NCBI RefSeq assembly: GCF_958979055.1
Contig: NC_084887.1
Coordinates: forward strand, 34,388,620-34,452,619
Length of the DNA stretch: 64,000 bases
Direction: 5' to 3'
Origin: Alnus glutinosa
Lineage: Eukaryota > Streptophyta > Magnoliopsida > Fagales > Betulaceae
The position numbers were made by a program, and so were the translations under genes. Positions 12,780 through 28,059 of the stretch are shown here, one piece after another (position 1 is the stretch's first letter; every line of letters starts with the position of its first letter). Under the pieces are notes generated by a model. The model was not told the origin of the DNA, searched no databases, and worked only from the letters and a program-made list of their open reading frames with translations.

Positions 12780-13443
12780 CTATTTGTTCAAAAAAAAAGG
12801 AAAGCTCTGCATCGTTTCCTCCACGTCCTTTTCGTGGCCCCGAAACAGACAATTTATAACTCCATGATCCGAGAACGCGAGCGCTACAATTACAAACACG
12901 AGAAACCGACATGATTGCATGCACAAAGTCATTAGGCCCAACCTTGTACTTGTCATCTTTTGGAACGTCCACCGTGAGGCTTGGCTTGAACACCGCCAAC
13001 CCATAATGAGTCACAAAGCCATTGTAGACCTTCCCGTCGGGGCCCCGAAAGCTATTGGTGAAGTAAAAGAAGAATCAGAAGAGAATGCATAACACCAAGA
13101 GTATGTGAATCATAATGGTGTTCACTTGGGCGCATTCACCGTCGTCGTAGACGGAGGGAAGGACCATCTAAAAAGTGAGGAGGGTGCCCATGGGGAGGAA
13201 GTTCATGAGTATTGAAGTTTTGGATATGGTTTTCTGGACTCCCTTTGAGACCACATGCCCTTTACGCCTGGGTTCTGCCGGAGCAGATTTTTTTTTTTCA
13301 TAATCTAGTGCACGGTTGTTGTAAGGACATGTTTGTTTTAAACCCTCGTATTTTTCTTCGACAACAATAGCTACAGAAGAGGAACTTGGCTTATCATTTT
13401 CTTCTTTGTTTTTTAGCTTTGAACACTCGCTTTGTAATGCCAT
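12780..13443 (-). pseudogene. DMP (DUF679 membrane protein) pseudogene
   Basis: The minus strand encodes a recognisable DMP family protein. It starts with a Lys/Ser-rich N-tail, then KGVQKTISKTSILMNFLP and GTLLTF, MVLPSVYDDG, VNTIMIHILLVLC, FRGPDGKVYNGFVTHYGLAVFKP, VPKDDKYKVGPNDFVHAIMSV, and ALAFSDHGVINCLFRGHEKD. It is broken three times: a TAG at 13168-13170 where the family has Glu after LLTF, a TGA at 13075-13077 inside the second membrane segment, and a frameshift near 12910 after HAIMSV. The last transmembrane part is missing or unrecognisable. DMPs are four-helix membrane proteins of the tonoplast and ER, and some act in pollen during fertilisation. A function for this copy is unlikely. 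Confidence 0.88.
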
Positions 13444-13509
13444 ATACTTTTTGCAATATAAATAACAAAAGAAGAAAACTTCTCTTTTTCTTAGGCTCCA
13501 TTTGATTTA

Positions 13510-14159
13510 TGCTCCGTTTGTTTCGACGTAAAATGATTTCCGTTGTAAAATGATTTCGACGAAATCATTTTCAGAAAAAAATGATTTTTTCGAAAATATT
13601 TTTTGGTGTTTGGTTCGTACGAAAAAATTTCGAAATGCAAAAATAAGAGTTTGGTAATTGTCGCAGGAATCCGGCAACGTCCGGTCGCCGTTGCCGGATT
13701 CCGGCGAGAAAGTTTGACCGGATCCGGCCAAAATGGCCGGATTCAGGCCGGAATCTTCCGGATCCGGCTGGAATTTGGTCTGCCGGTGACGGAATCCGGC
13801 GCCGGCAGAATTTCGGCCGCCGGATTCCAGCACCGGCAGAATTTCGGCGGCCTGATTCCGGCGCCGGCAGATTTCCGGCGACCGGATGTTGTCGGACTCC
13901 GGCGCCAACTGGATCCCGACGACCGACAATTGTTAAATTCTGATGATCGGATATCAAACATGCGTGTAAGGAAGAAGAGCTTAATTTCGAAAAACGATTT
14001 ACGGTTTTAAAAATCGTAAATCGTTTTCCGAAAATTAAAGAAGCTTTTACGGTCAAACCGAAAATGATTTTCGTTCACCATTATTTTCGTCCCAACCAAA
14101 CACCGGAAAATGCCAAAATCATTTTCCAGAAATCATTTTACGCCAAAACAAACGGAGCA
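13510..14159. mobile_element. Harbinger-like MITE with GC-rich CCGG repeat core
   Basis: Terminal inverted repeats begin TGCTCCGTTTGTTT and end AAACAAACGGAGCA. A TTA stands on both sides (13507-13509 and 14160-14162), the 3-bp TWA duplication typical of PIF/Harbinger (Tourist-like) elements. Inside, 13680-13920 is a GC-rich array of degenerate GCCGGATTCCGG/CGGCGCCGGCAG motifs. Overlapping open frames here come from the repeat and are not genes. Confidence 0.8.
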
Positions 14160-14826
14160 TTAGTGTAAAATATTTTCCGTATTTCAATATTTGCTGCAAC
14201 CGAAAATAATAGCCAAACCAAAACCAAAAAAACTTCTTTACTTTCAGAAAATAGTTTCCGTTTTTTTTAAATTTTGTTAACCATTTTTTGAGTTTGAGAT
14301 TTTCCTTTTCAAACAACGGGACTCCACCACCAGGCACCGAAGTGAGATCGCACGATCTCTCTAACTCACGCTGCCTGTCGTTCTGTTTCACACTATGCAC
14401 GAAAGAGCCGAAGGAAGCTCTGTAAAAAGAATGTGAAAGTTGGTTAAGGGAAGACTTGCAATCCAATACCAACACTTGGAGTACGAGAAGTAGAAAAACA
14501 AAATACTGCGGTCCACCAACTTGAATTCACGCGTCACAGAAAGGAAGAGAAGATTAATTGAGATTTAACAGTGTTAGCAATGTACGAGAAACCTTTGAAA
14601 TGGAAAGCGTTTGCCATTTTATTTTCCTTTCAGCATTTTTTGCTTTCATGAGCGTTTAAACATTCTGTTTTTTTCCCTCCATTTCTTCATACAGACAAAA
14701 ACAGAGGAAAATACTTCCCTGGCAAATTTCTCTTCGCTCTTATTTTCCCAAGCTTGCAAACTGAAGGAAAAGAGTCTATGTCCTTTTCTTTTTCCTCTCC
14801 CATTTTCTTTACCTCGCTTGTTTTTT
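14160..14826. other. Intergenic, no recognisable gene
   Basis: This gap lies between the MITE and the 3' end of the RNase gene. A 118-residue open frame on the minus strand (14119-14475) overlaps the MITE end and shows no family features. Pyrimidine-rich sequence follows. Confidence 0.4.
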
Positions 14827-16014
14827 CTAGAACCAAACAGAGAAAGGAATCATTATTTCATCATAGTGGCATCTCTTTTTTAGGGGGCAGTCGATGATAT
14901 TGGTTGCATTGGTGTCAAAGCAGAGGAAAATCTGTGAGAGCAGAGGTATTTTCTTGTACAAGTTGCACTGTATTTGAGGATTGTGCCCCGTAGCTGTTCT
15001 AATAGCATCAGTAACGCTGTCAACTCTGTAGAGTTCACCAAATGGATAGATATCTGTAGCATTAATAACAACGTTGTTGATTAGTGATTGCAGAGGCAAG
15101 CATAATTTGAATACAAGCGAACAGAAATTGGTGACAAACCTTTCTCTGCTAGCATATCCACGAGTCTATATTTCTCCTTCAGTTTGAGTGCTGCCTCAAA
15201 AAATGCATGCTGAGGGAGTAAGGCTTGGGAGCAAATTCCATGTTTTTCCAACTCATATTTCCAGAGTTCATAATTATCCTCCAGCACGAGCGATGGCCAT
15301 TCCACGTTCAATCTATCTATAAGGTCTGAAATCTGTCCCAAGACATTTAGGGAGGACATAAAAAGCATACGTTTTCAATCTAACATTTATATGTCGTCTG
15401 AAACATGTCCGGTATATCTTTTTGTTGAGGCCTTGCTACGGTATTTGTATGAAAAAGGAAGAAATGATGAAGTACCTTTTGCGGATCAAATTTACTACCA
15501 GTACCACAGTTTGAAGGAGTTGTCCCGGAATAACTAGATGGCCTGAGCCCATGAATGCTGAAAATTGGCCTTGCTGGTTTTATGCAAGACTTGATGTAAC
15601 ACAGAGAAATCTGCCACTGATTAAAGAGACCAAGTGAGTGAGCTATATATGTATGCAACCCATTAGAGTATATGAAGCAGAATTGAGTTCATAGGATATA
15701 TATATATATATAAGGACAAGTTATTTTCTTTGTGCAGCACCTGTTGAACAAAGTAAATGAAATCATATTCTCTTGCAAGAGGGGTTCCTGGTGGGAGAGC
15801 TGGCTCCTGGCACTGATAAACATATTTGTATGTAAACAAAAAAATGTTGAGTTTAGAAAAGTCAGAGACCACATGTAGAGAAGATCGATTTCTTGTCTTA
15901 GTTAAGCACCTTTTGATCAAATGCAGAGGTGTTATGCAAGTGAACACGACAAAATGCTGCTTGAAAAAGTTGGAATGTGAAGAAGGTGATTAGCATCCAA
16001 TGTGATCCTTTCAT
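14827..16014 (-). CDS. Secreted ribonuclease T2 (S-like RNase)
   Basis: Endoribonuclease of the T2 family, which cleaves RNA through 2',3'-cyclic phosphates. Exons on the minus strand are 15910-16014, 15741-15806, 15476-15616, 15140-15332 and 14827-15053 (GT-AG, phases agree), giving 243 residues. Residues 1 to about 22 form a signal peptide (ITFFTFQLFQAAFC), so it is probably secreted or vacuolar. YDFIYFVQQW opens the fold. CAS I is FSIHGLRP with His79, and CAS II is YELEKHGIC with Glu131, Lys134 and His135. The family's usual HGLWP Trp is Arg here, and the extra His before Glu in CAS II is Tyr. The C-terminal part has IQCN, IFLCFD and IIDCP. Four introns fit S-like RNases rather than one-intron S-RNases. 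A TATA-like TATATATA lies about 50 bp upstream. Confidence 0.9.
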
Positions 16015-16059
16015 CTCTCTCTCAAGCACACAAAGTATGTTTTCCTGAGAATATGCTGC

Positions 16060-16069
16060 ATATATATAA
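16060..16069 (-). promoter_or_regulatory. Candidate TATA box of the RNase T2 gene
   Basis: On the minus strand CTTATATATA lies about 50 bp before the ATG at 16014. This is a motif and distance match only. Confidence 0.35.
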
Positions 16070-16499
16070 GCAAATAGAGTTACAATTTCAAATTAATGCG
16101 GAATCAACTAACCAAAATGTTTCGTGGGTAAAGTCGCTGACAGCTGAATACCTTGAGTGTCGGAGACAAGCAATTGCATTATTGCTTTTGCTCAGTGCAG
16201 AAATTAAATGGAGATGTTTAATTTCAAAGAGACGCTGAGACGGCTGATGTCTTCTCATGAAAAAAGTTTATTTTCCTTTCGTTAATAATAAATAACTGTC
16301 CTTCACCACTACCTATCAAAATAATGGCTACGTTGGGCAGCTTAACAAATTAATAAGATAATAATTCATGTGATGTCTACTTGCCAGGCTGTCCACCTAT
16401 ATTGGAAGCAATTATAGATGCTACAACAAAACTTAGTAAAAATTAAATTGACTTTTAATTTACTGCGTGCGTGTGCAACGTGTAATAAAATATCAAAAA

Positions 16500-17489
16500 T
16501 GCAGAATTAAAAGAGACAGATATTTTGTTAACGAAGTAGAAACTCAATTAAGAGAAACTCAATTAAGAGAAAAACCACTCCGGAGCAGCCAAACCCAAAA
16601 AATCTACTATCAAAAGACAAAGCTAATACAAAGACAATAACACTCATATATTCAATGTAGCGATCGTATCTTGCACTTTGACACGTTACCCAACGTGAAC
16701 GTTTCTCAACCAAGTCTCCTACTTAAAGGGGTCTTCTATAGATTCCTTTACCTTATGGTTCTTTCTTAAGATAGACTTCAATCATGAGCACAACAACAGT
16801 ACAACGACAAAAGCTTGAGAGCTAGCAGATCTTCACAATTTCTCCCTAAACACCATTTCTAAGTTATAAAGAATTCAATACCGAATACATGCCTAAAGAC
16901 CTCTATTTATAGGCGAAGAAGACCTAAATTGAGTCTATCTCTGAATTCTCTAGGCGACATCCGGACGGAAGCATTGAGCGTTCGGACGATCTTTTATGCA
17001 ATCGGCTTTCCATAACGCACTCCACGCGTTTCCATATTAAGGCTGCATCCAGACTGTGTTGCCCTATTGTCTGGATGGTTGCAACTCTGCTGCACGTAAC
17101 TTTCATAATAAGGATCGGGTTCGGACGGTGTTGCCCTGTCGTCCGGACGGATGCAGCTGTCTTTCCATATACATGTCTGTGAAGGAAAACCTAATTCTTC
17201 TTGAACTCTTATGTGTGTCTGGACGTGTTGCCATGGCATCTGGACGGATGTACGTTGGAGCACTGAGAATCTTTTAGACAGTGATGGGCATCCAAACACA
17301 AGACTGGGCCGTCCAGACGGAAACTTTGGATTTGACTTCTCTGAGTTAGAATCTGTACAGAATCTTCCTTGAACATCTTGAAACACTTTTATGAAATGAA
17401 GACTCTGAATAAACGACATTCCTGATTAAAACAACAACTTTACAAGATAATGATTTTGTAAAATAGAATGCACCCAACACAAACTAACA
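16500..17489 (-). mobile_element. Probable LTR retrotransposon fragment or solo LTR
   Basis: Read on the minus strand, the segment runs from TGTTAGTTTGTGTTGG to a terminal CTGCA. It contains a strong TATA element (CCTATAAATAGAGG near 16908) in the middle, the usual place for an LTR promoter. Upstream of this lies a run of degenerate repeats around CCGTCCGGACG and GGCAACAC (about 16960-17330). No matching 5-bp flanking duplication was found, so the ends are approximate. No gag-pol coding is present. Confidence 0.45.
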
Positions 17490-20275
17490 CTTCGTAAAAA
17501 AACTATTTCAAGAAATCTATGAAGATCGAATTAAGTCTCAACAGGGGAGTTGGTGTTTTACTATCAGCCACAAGTTCATATTGGGTGAAGTACTCATACT
17601 GTAAATTATGATCGATGATTATTCTATCAACAAGCATCTACTTCGGAGATCTCTCTTGAAACATTTTTCAAATATAACAAGAGTTCAGTCTCTTCCCACA
17701 AATTAGTGAATTAGGCAGGATTTTTTTATTATTATTATTATTTACATTTTAGTTTTACATAATAACAAACAACGGGTTAATAATTTTCATAAATTTTATC
17801 GAAAAATGTGGAATACTTAAATAAACAAACAAAAATTTTATACAAATAAAAATGCGGGAGAAATAAAAAAAAAAGATGCAAGGTGGCTTGTCAACTTGGC
17901 TCGTTAAACATGGGTTAGTTCATAGCTCTTTGGGATTCGATTACCAAGAAATAGAGACTTTACAAATAAAGCTGGAGGATTGACATTCAATTGTTGTCAT
18001 TTTATTTGTATATGGTTATAACTATCTACGTTCCCAATGCGCCTATGATGTATCACCAGGTGGACTGTTAGCTAGTGTATGTGATCCTACGTATAGATCA
18101 ACCAAAAGAGATCTGTATAAAAGTCTTTGCCCCAATAAATAATTCTAGAATTTCTTTATGAGCTTGAAGAAGTGGGGATTTTCAAGTAAGGAAATCTTTT
18201 ATGCCTTCAAATGTTGTTGAAAAATACCTCATTTATGTATGAGTGAATGATTGAAAACTCGTCAGTCTAAAAACTCATCTAATGACCATATTGATCCTTG
18301 TACTGACGCTGCTTGCAAATTAAAGCCAACTGCTTTTACGATTACTTGGAGGTGTTTAATCCCGAACAATTGTTGTTGTCGTTGTCGGAGGAACAAGAAT
18401 TAAACCCCCTCTACCTCGTGAAATAGATTTACCTTCGATTGGTTAGCCAATGTTATAAGAAATAAATGAAATAAAATTAAAACTCTGACATAAGATCACG
18501 ATAGACTTGCAAACAAATTAAGGATATGGATTGTGGGAAGGAAGAGAGAGTCGAAAATGAGTTGGCACTAATTTAAGAAATAAATCCAATGATGATCATT
18601 TTGTTAAAAAAGTTTCGCTAAAGAATTAACGTTGCTACATTTTAAGAGGCAAAATCTACATTTCATAAATGCCATTATTTTTTGAAGGAAAAAAACTCAA
18701 TTTTATGATATATTACAGCCCCAGAATCATGCAGTTAGCTGGCTTTGCTTTCAAGGTGGTGCCTTAGAGCACTCCCAATGACTTATGCATTTTTATATGC
18801 AAAATAGCTAATCAAAATCTACTTTATCTAATGGGTTTCAAAATGTACAATACATCCGATTATCTATTAATTTACTATATCATTTAAATGTTCCTTTTTT
18901 TTATTATTCTTTCTTTATTTTAATTTTAAAATATTTTTTCATCGATAAGTCATTTTTTTTAACATGATAATTTTTTTTTTTTTTTTTTGGATAATTATTT
19001 GCTATTAATTAAAGTAAGCAAAAAAAATTTTTTCCTCACTTGAGGTGGTTCTCATGAGTGTGACCTTAAAATGACAAACATAGATTTTATCATATAGATT
19101 TACTCTAAAATACAATTTTCCAAATTTAGAGATATATTACCATATTTCTATGGCATAAATGAGTTTTAGACCTTTGGACCAGTGGTCGGGGGAGGCCGCG
19201 CGGCCACCCCCAAGGGGTGCTTTTTTTTTTTTTAATTTTTTTTAATTTAAGTTTTTTTTAATTTTATTATTTAAATATGGGACCCACGCGTTTTTTTGAG
19301 ACAACTTCTCCTGCGCGTGGGTCCCAGTCATTAATCAGAATGTCAGAATTGAATTTTTAATTCAATTCGGGTCAAATTCAGATTTTAGGCGGGTGAGTAG
19401 GTTTTAGAAAAAATTCGAATGGAATAATTATTCTTTTCTAATGCCAAACAGACCATAATTGAACTAAGCCATTGAGAATGTTCTCATGCCTTTCTCGTTA
19501 GATTTGGTCTGAATTGCACAGGCTTTTTTGTTTTCTTGTTTTCTTTCTTTCTCTCTTCTTTTTTTCTCAAATGAGGAGGTGGTTGAGCATGAGCTAGCTG
19601 CTCCATTTAGCTAAGGTTGGGAGCCACCCTTGAATATCCTCCTCTCCTTTATTTGTTAATTTTTTTGAATATTTAGATTATTTTAATAATTTTTTGATTT
19701 TTTTGATTTTTTTTTTTTTTGTTGAAGATAGGGTAATAATTTTACATCATATTATGTACATCAACTCTACACCAAGACACATAAAATGTGAGACATATAC
19801 ATATAGGTTTTATGTAGGAATCCAACACTCAATATATCTTGATATAAACTTGATAGAAATCAAAATAATGTAAAAATAATACATTCCTATATAAAATAGT
19901 AATTTAAGAGAATAATACATAATTTTCCCATATATATAGATCCTTTATGAATCTTGGTAAAATTGTGGGTTTTTACGGTAAATAAAAGTTATTTTGGACC
20001 AACTACCATAAAGAGAATTGATAGAGAGGGACGTTTAACTATTCCCTCTCTCCCTTTTAATATAAAAAAATAAAAATAAATAAATAATAATAATAATAAT
20101 TTTAAAAACAAAAGTATACTGTTATGTTGTTTTCTTTTAATTGAAATTGATTTTTTTTTAATATTAAAAAAAGAAAAGGAGACGAATAAACGTCTAACCT
20201 CTATCAATTCTCCACCATAAAAGCTTTTGCACCCATCAATCTACCTAGACTTTATTCTCCCGCATCTCATTGATT
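17490..20275. other. Intergenic, repeat-rich spacer
   Basis: AT-rich sequence without a supported gene. From 18765 a MITE-like end, TTAGAGCACTCCCAATG, matches the terminus of the element at 54369-54864. At 19180-19330 there is a GC-rich palindromic island (GGCCGCGCGGCCACCCCC), followed by GGGACCCACGCG paired with CGCGTGGGTCCC. A foldback repeat lies at 19733-19882. Confidence 0.5.
19733..19882. repeat. Foldback MITE, family copy 1
   Basis: Arms built on TTTACATCAT...GTACATCAACTCTACACC pair with GATATAAACTTGATAG...ATAATGTAAAAATAA at the far end. A related copy lies at 34030-34195. Confidence 0.55.
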
Positions 20276-24811
<4,536 letters not shown>

Positions 24812-25015
24812 GTTCTTTGGTTTTGAAATGGTTGTCTTTGTTCTTTGGTTTGAGCAGATGGTTGTTGATTTTGTTTTGGAGGGAATGTAAAGAGTTGTTT
24901 AAATATAGGAGATACGGGAGGTTTCCAGCACTTCCACCGTTCCACTTCATCTGATTTTCCATTTGATTCATGAAGGCTCTAGAATGATGTTCTTAGCTTA
25001 TTTGGAGCTGAAAGA

Positions 25016-25242
25016 GTGTATGAAAGGAAATGGAGTCCTGGAAAATTCTATGCTGATGACCCGCTGATGGAAAAGCCATCTTGTCCCCAAGTTCCCGACC
25101 ATACACTTGGAAAAATTGAGTTGGTCCAGTATCTTTCCGATATATTCATGAATTCTAAAGCGTATCCCGATCATATGCCACATAATGTTTATATCATGTG
25201 GTGGGTAATCCAGTTGAGGCCCTTGACTAACTTGCTTCGGAT
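25016..25242 (+). pseudogene. Possible coding fragment, unrecognised, cut by hAT element
   Basis: A plus-strand frame encodes a peptide of protein-like composition (ERKWSPGKFYADDPLMEKPS, then PQVPDHTLGKIELVQYLSDI). It runs directly into the hAT element at 25243. I do not recognise the family. It may be an exon remnant or chance; there is no supported start, stop or splice site. Confidence 0.25.
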
Positions 25243-25507
25243 TAGGGATGTAAGTAAATTAGCCCGTTCGACAGCCCGTTTGGTTTAGTCCGATCCGAAC
25301 TCGAACTCGATACTGTAGAAACTCGATCGTTACTGTAGAAACCTGCTCAATTAGTAAGTGATACATATTCGACTTGCTCAACAAAACTCGATAGGAGCTC
25401 CCGAGTTCAGCTTGTTTAAAGTTAGACCGAATCGTTCGTCCGGCTCGTTAGTTCGACTCGTTAGCTCATTCATATTTTACACATATATTAGTAAATAGTA
25501 AATATAG

Positions 25508-25570
<63 letters not shown>

Positions 25571-26217
25571 CATATTAATTATAATACTTTGATAACAATG
25601 TTTAGTATGTTAAATTAACATATTAAGTTATTAATAATTAGTATATAACAATATAACAATATTAAATAGTTAGCATATATATCACATCACACATGATTAA
25701 CAATAGTTATATATTATACTTATATTATAGTTACTTAGTTATATAGAATATATTAGACTTACTATTTGTTCACATTATACATATACCATAGTTTATACTC
25801 TCTAGTTATATATAATAAAATATTGTTAATTTGTTACTTATAAACTATAGTTATGTACTATATTTTATAATATGACTTATAGTTATATATTATATATTTA
25901 TGTTATTAATAAATGCATAGAGGTTATTCATAAACTTGGGCTTGAATTCTGCTTTGATCACTCATTGAAAAATTTAATAGTCTACATCGAGCTTTAGTTG
26001 AGCCGAGCTTGTCCAATAACCCGGCTCGGCTTGAATATCATTTTCAACGACTCGAGCTTAAGCTCGAGCTCGCTCGAGTTTTAAACGAGCCGAGCTTGAA
26101 CATGCAATTTATAGCTTGGTTCGAATTCGAGCTCGATTATTTAGGTTCGTTCGACTCATAAATAAGCCGGTCTTGAAATTTTCAAATTCGACTCGACTCG
26201 ATTCGATGACATCCCTA
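25243..26217. mobile_element. Non-autonomous hAT (Ac-like ends) element
   Basis: The ends are TAGGGATGT and ACATCCCTA, resembling the Ac/Ds terminus. 8-bp flanks CTTCGGAT (25235-25242) and CATCGGAT (26218-26225) differ at one base, fitting the 8-bp duplication of hAT elements. Inner subterminal regions are rich in GAGCTCG/CGAACTCG motifs in both orientations, as expected for transposase-binding repeats. The centre is very AT-rich and includes a (TA)n run at about 25511-25563. No transposase frame remains. Confidence 0.85.
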
Positions 26218-26511
26218 CATCGGATCTTGTCAATAACATGTTTTTAAGGAACATATCATAAAAGGAATTTTTTTTTTTTTTTCCTTCCACAAAATCTGTT
26301 TGTTAATGTATTTTAGGATTTTTTTTTTTTTTTTTTTTTTGTAAAAATCAAAGATAGAACAAAGAAAATAAATAAAGATGTATAGTTTCTAAATGAATTT
26401 CTACATATGCACAAGGGTATTTATACAAGAAACCAGGGAGACGTTTTTAATTCTCCGTATTTGGATTCTAGTCAGCCTACACCCTCTTTTTCCCCACACG
26501 AAGTCCAATGC

Positions 26512-28059
26512 ATGGTTCGGCTTCCAATCCCAACCGCCAATCCCATCTTCCCTCCAAACATCCCCAACTTCAATTCAAATTTCCTCTCCAAAAAGCACCA
26601 ATGCCTTGCTCTCCTCAAGCTCTGCTCCTCAGCAAAACACCTCACTCAAGTCCACGCTCAAATCCAAGTCTCTGGCCTCCACAGAGATACCTTTCTCGCA
26701 AGCGAACTTGTCCGAATCTGCGCTTTATCTCCCTCGAGAAGCCTGAGCTATGCGCGGTCGCTTCTCTATCACTTTGACGATTTTTTACCTTTGCCGTGGA
26801 ACCTTCTCATCAGGGGATATGCTGCGAGCGACTCCCCGAGAGAGGCCATATGGGTGTTCTATGAAATGCGGAGGCGAGGAATTAGACCCAATAAGCTCAC
26901 GTTTCCGTTCCTTCTCAAGGCGTGCGCTTCGGTTTCGGCGCTTGGAGAGGGCAGACAGGTGCATGCGGAGGTTGTGAAGTGTGGTTTGGACTCCGATGTT
27001 TATGTTCAGAACACTTTGATCAGTGCATATGGGTCTTGTAGGAGGATTAAGTGTGCCTGTAGGATGTTCGATGAAATGTTGGTTAGGACTGTTGTTTCTT
27101 GGAATGCGGTAATTACTGCTTGTGTTGAGAATTCGTGGTTGGGTGATGGGATTGGGTATTTTGTGAAGATGAGGGATTGTGGGTTTGAGCCCGATGAGAC
27201 CACCATGGTGGTTATGCTTTCTGCTTGTACTGAGCTTGGAAACTTGAGCTTAGGGAGATGGGTTCATTCCCTAGTGATCGTGAAAGGGATGGTTTTGAAT
27301 TATCAACTGGGTACTTCCCTTGTTGACATGTATGTGAAGTCTGGAAATGTAGATTATGCGAAGTTGGTGTTTGATAGGCTGGACAAGAGAAATGTTTGGA
27401 CGTGGAGTGCGATGATTCTGGGGCTAGCCCAACATGGGTTTGCCAAGGAAGCCCTTGATCTTTTCCTGAAAATGATGAAGACATCATCAATACGTCCAAA
27501 TTATGTCACCTTTCTTGGGGTCCTCTGTGCTTGTACCCATGCAGGACTAGTGAGTGATGGGTACCAATACTTTCATGATATGGAGCATGTCCATGGGATT
27601 AAACCCCGTATGATACATTATGGTGCCATGGTAGATATCCTGGGCCGTGCAGGCCATATCAATGACGCTTATACTTTTATAATGAATATGCCTACTGAGC
27701 CTGACCCGATTGTATGGAGAACATTGCTATGTGCGTGCAGCATTCATCACGTTAATGACCATGACGGGGTAGGGGATAAGGTAAGAAAGAAGTTGCTTGA
27801 ATTGGAGCCAAGGAGGGGTGGGAATTTTGTGGTGGTTGCAAACATGTATTCTGAAGTTGGTATGTGGGAGAAAGCAGCAAATGTGAGAAGGGTTATGAAA
27901 GCTGGAGGGTTGAAGAAAATGGCTGGGGAGAGTTGTATTGATTTAGGTGGGTCCATCCATAGGTTCTTTTCTGGGTATGATTCTCGAGCTGATTGTGAGG
28001 GTATTTACGAGTTACTGGATGCATTGAGCATGCACATGAAGATGGCTAACTTCTTGTAG
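26512..28059 (+). CDS. Pentatricopeptide repeat protein, PLS class with E domain
   Basis: An intronless gene, as most plant PPRs are. The open frame extends upstream to 26407, but the Met at 26512 (MVRLPIPTANPIF) gives a 515-residue product beginning with a hydroxylated, basic leader of organelle-targeting type. Repeats run from about residue 50: CLALLKLCSSAKHLTQVHAQ, PLPWNLLIRGYA, PNKLTFPFLLKAC, VQNTLISAYG, VVSWNAVITAC, PDETTMVVMLSAC, GTSLVDMYVKSG, VWTWSAMILGLAQHG, PNYVTFLGVLCACTHAGLV, MVDILGRAG. It ends in E/E+ motifs (GESCIDLGGSIHRFFSGYD) without a DYW deaminase. Such proteins bind organellar RNA and often act in C-to-U editing, recruiting a deaminase in trans. It resembles At2g36730-type proteins. 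The RNA target is unknown. Confidence 0.9.
   Translation: MVRLPIPTANPIFPPNIPNFNSNFLSKKHQCLALLKLCSSAKHLTQVHAQIQVSGLHRDTFLASELVRICALSPSRSLSYARSLLYHFDDFLPLPWNLLIRGYAASDSPREAIWVFYEMRRRGIRPNKLTFPFLLKACASVSALGEGRQVHAEVVKCGLDSDVYVQNTLISAYGSCRRIKCACRMFDEMLVRTVVSWNAVITACVENSWLGDGIGYFVKMRDCGFEPDETTMVVMLSACTELGNLSLGRWVHSLVIVKGMVLNYQLGTSLVDMYVKSGNVDYAKLVFDRLDKRNVWTWSAMILGLAQHGFAKEALDLFLKMMKTSSIRPNYVTFLGVLCACTHAGLVSDGYQYFHDMEHVHGIKPRMIHYGAMVDILGRAGHINDAYTFIMNMPTEPDPIVWRTLLCACSIHHVNDHDGVGDKVRKKLLELEPRRGGNFVVVANMYSEVGMWEKAANVRRVMKAGGLKKMAGESCIDLGGSIHRFFSGYDSRADCEGIYELLDALSMHMKMANFL

Noticed and set aside
13571-14056. Overlapping open frames of 130-160 residues on both strands
   Set aside because: They come from stop-poor CCGG repeats inside a MITE; composition is repetitive and no family is recognised.
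14119-14475. 118-residue minus-strand open frame
   Set aside because: Overlaps the end of a MITE and looks like untranslated or promoter sequence; no domain seen.
17000-17419. 141-residue minus-strand frame at the CCGTCCGGACG repeats
   Set aside because: The frame follows the LTR-like repeats and has no protein-like features.
26407-26511. Upstream 35 codons as part of the PPR protein
   Set aside because: In frame, but the later Met at 26512 begins a targeting-like leader in a family where long hydrophilic heads are rare; kept only as an alternative start.
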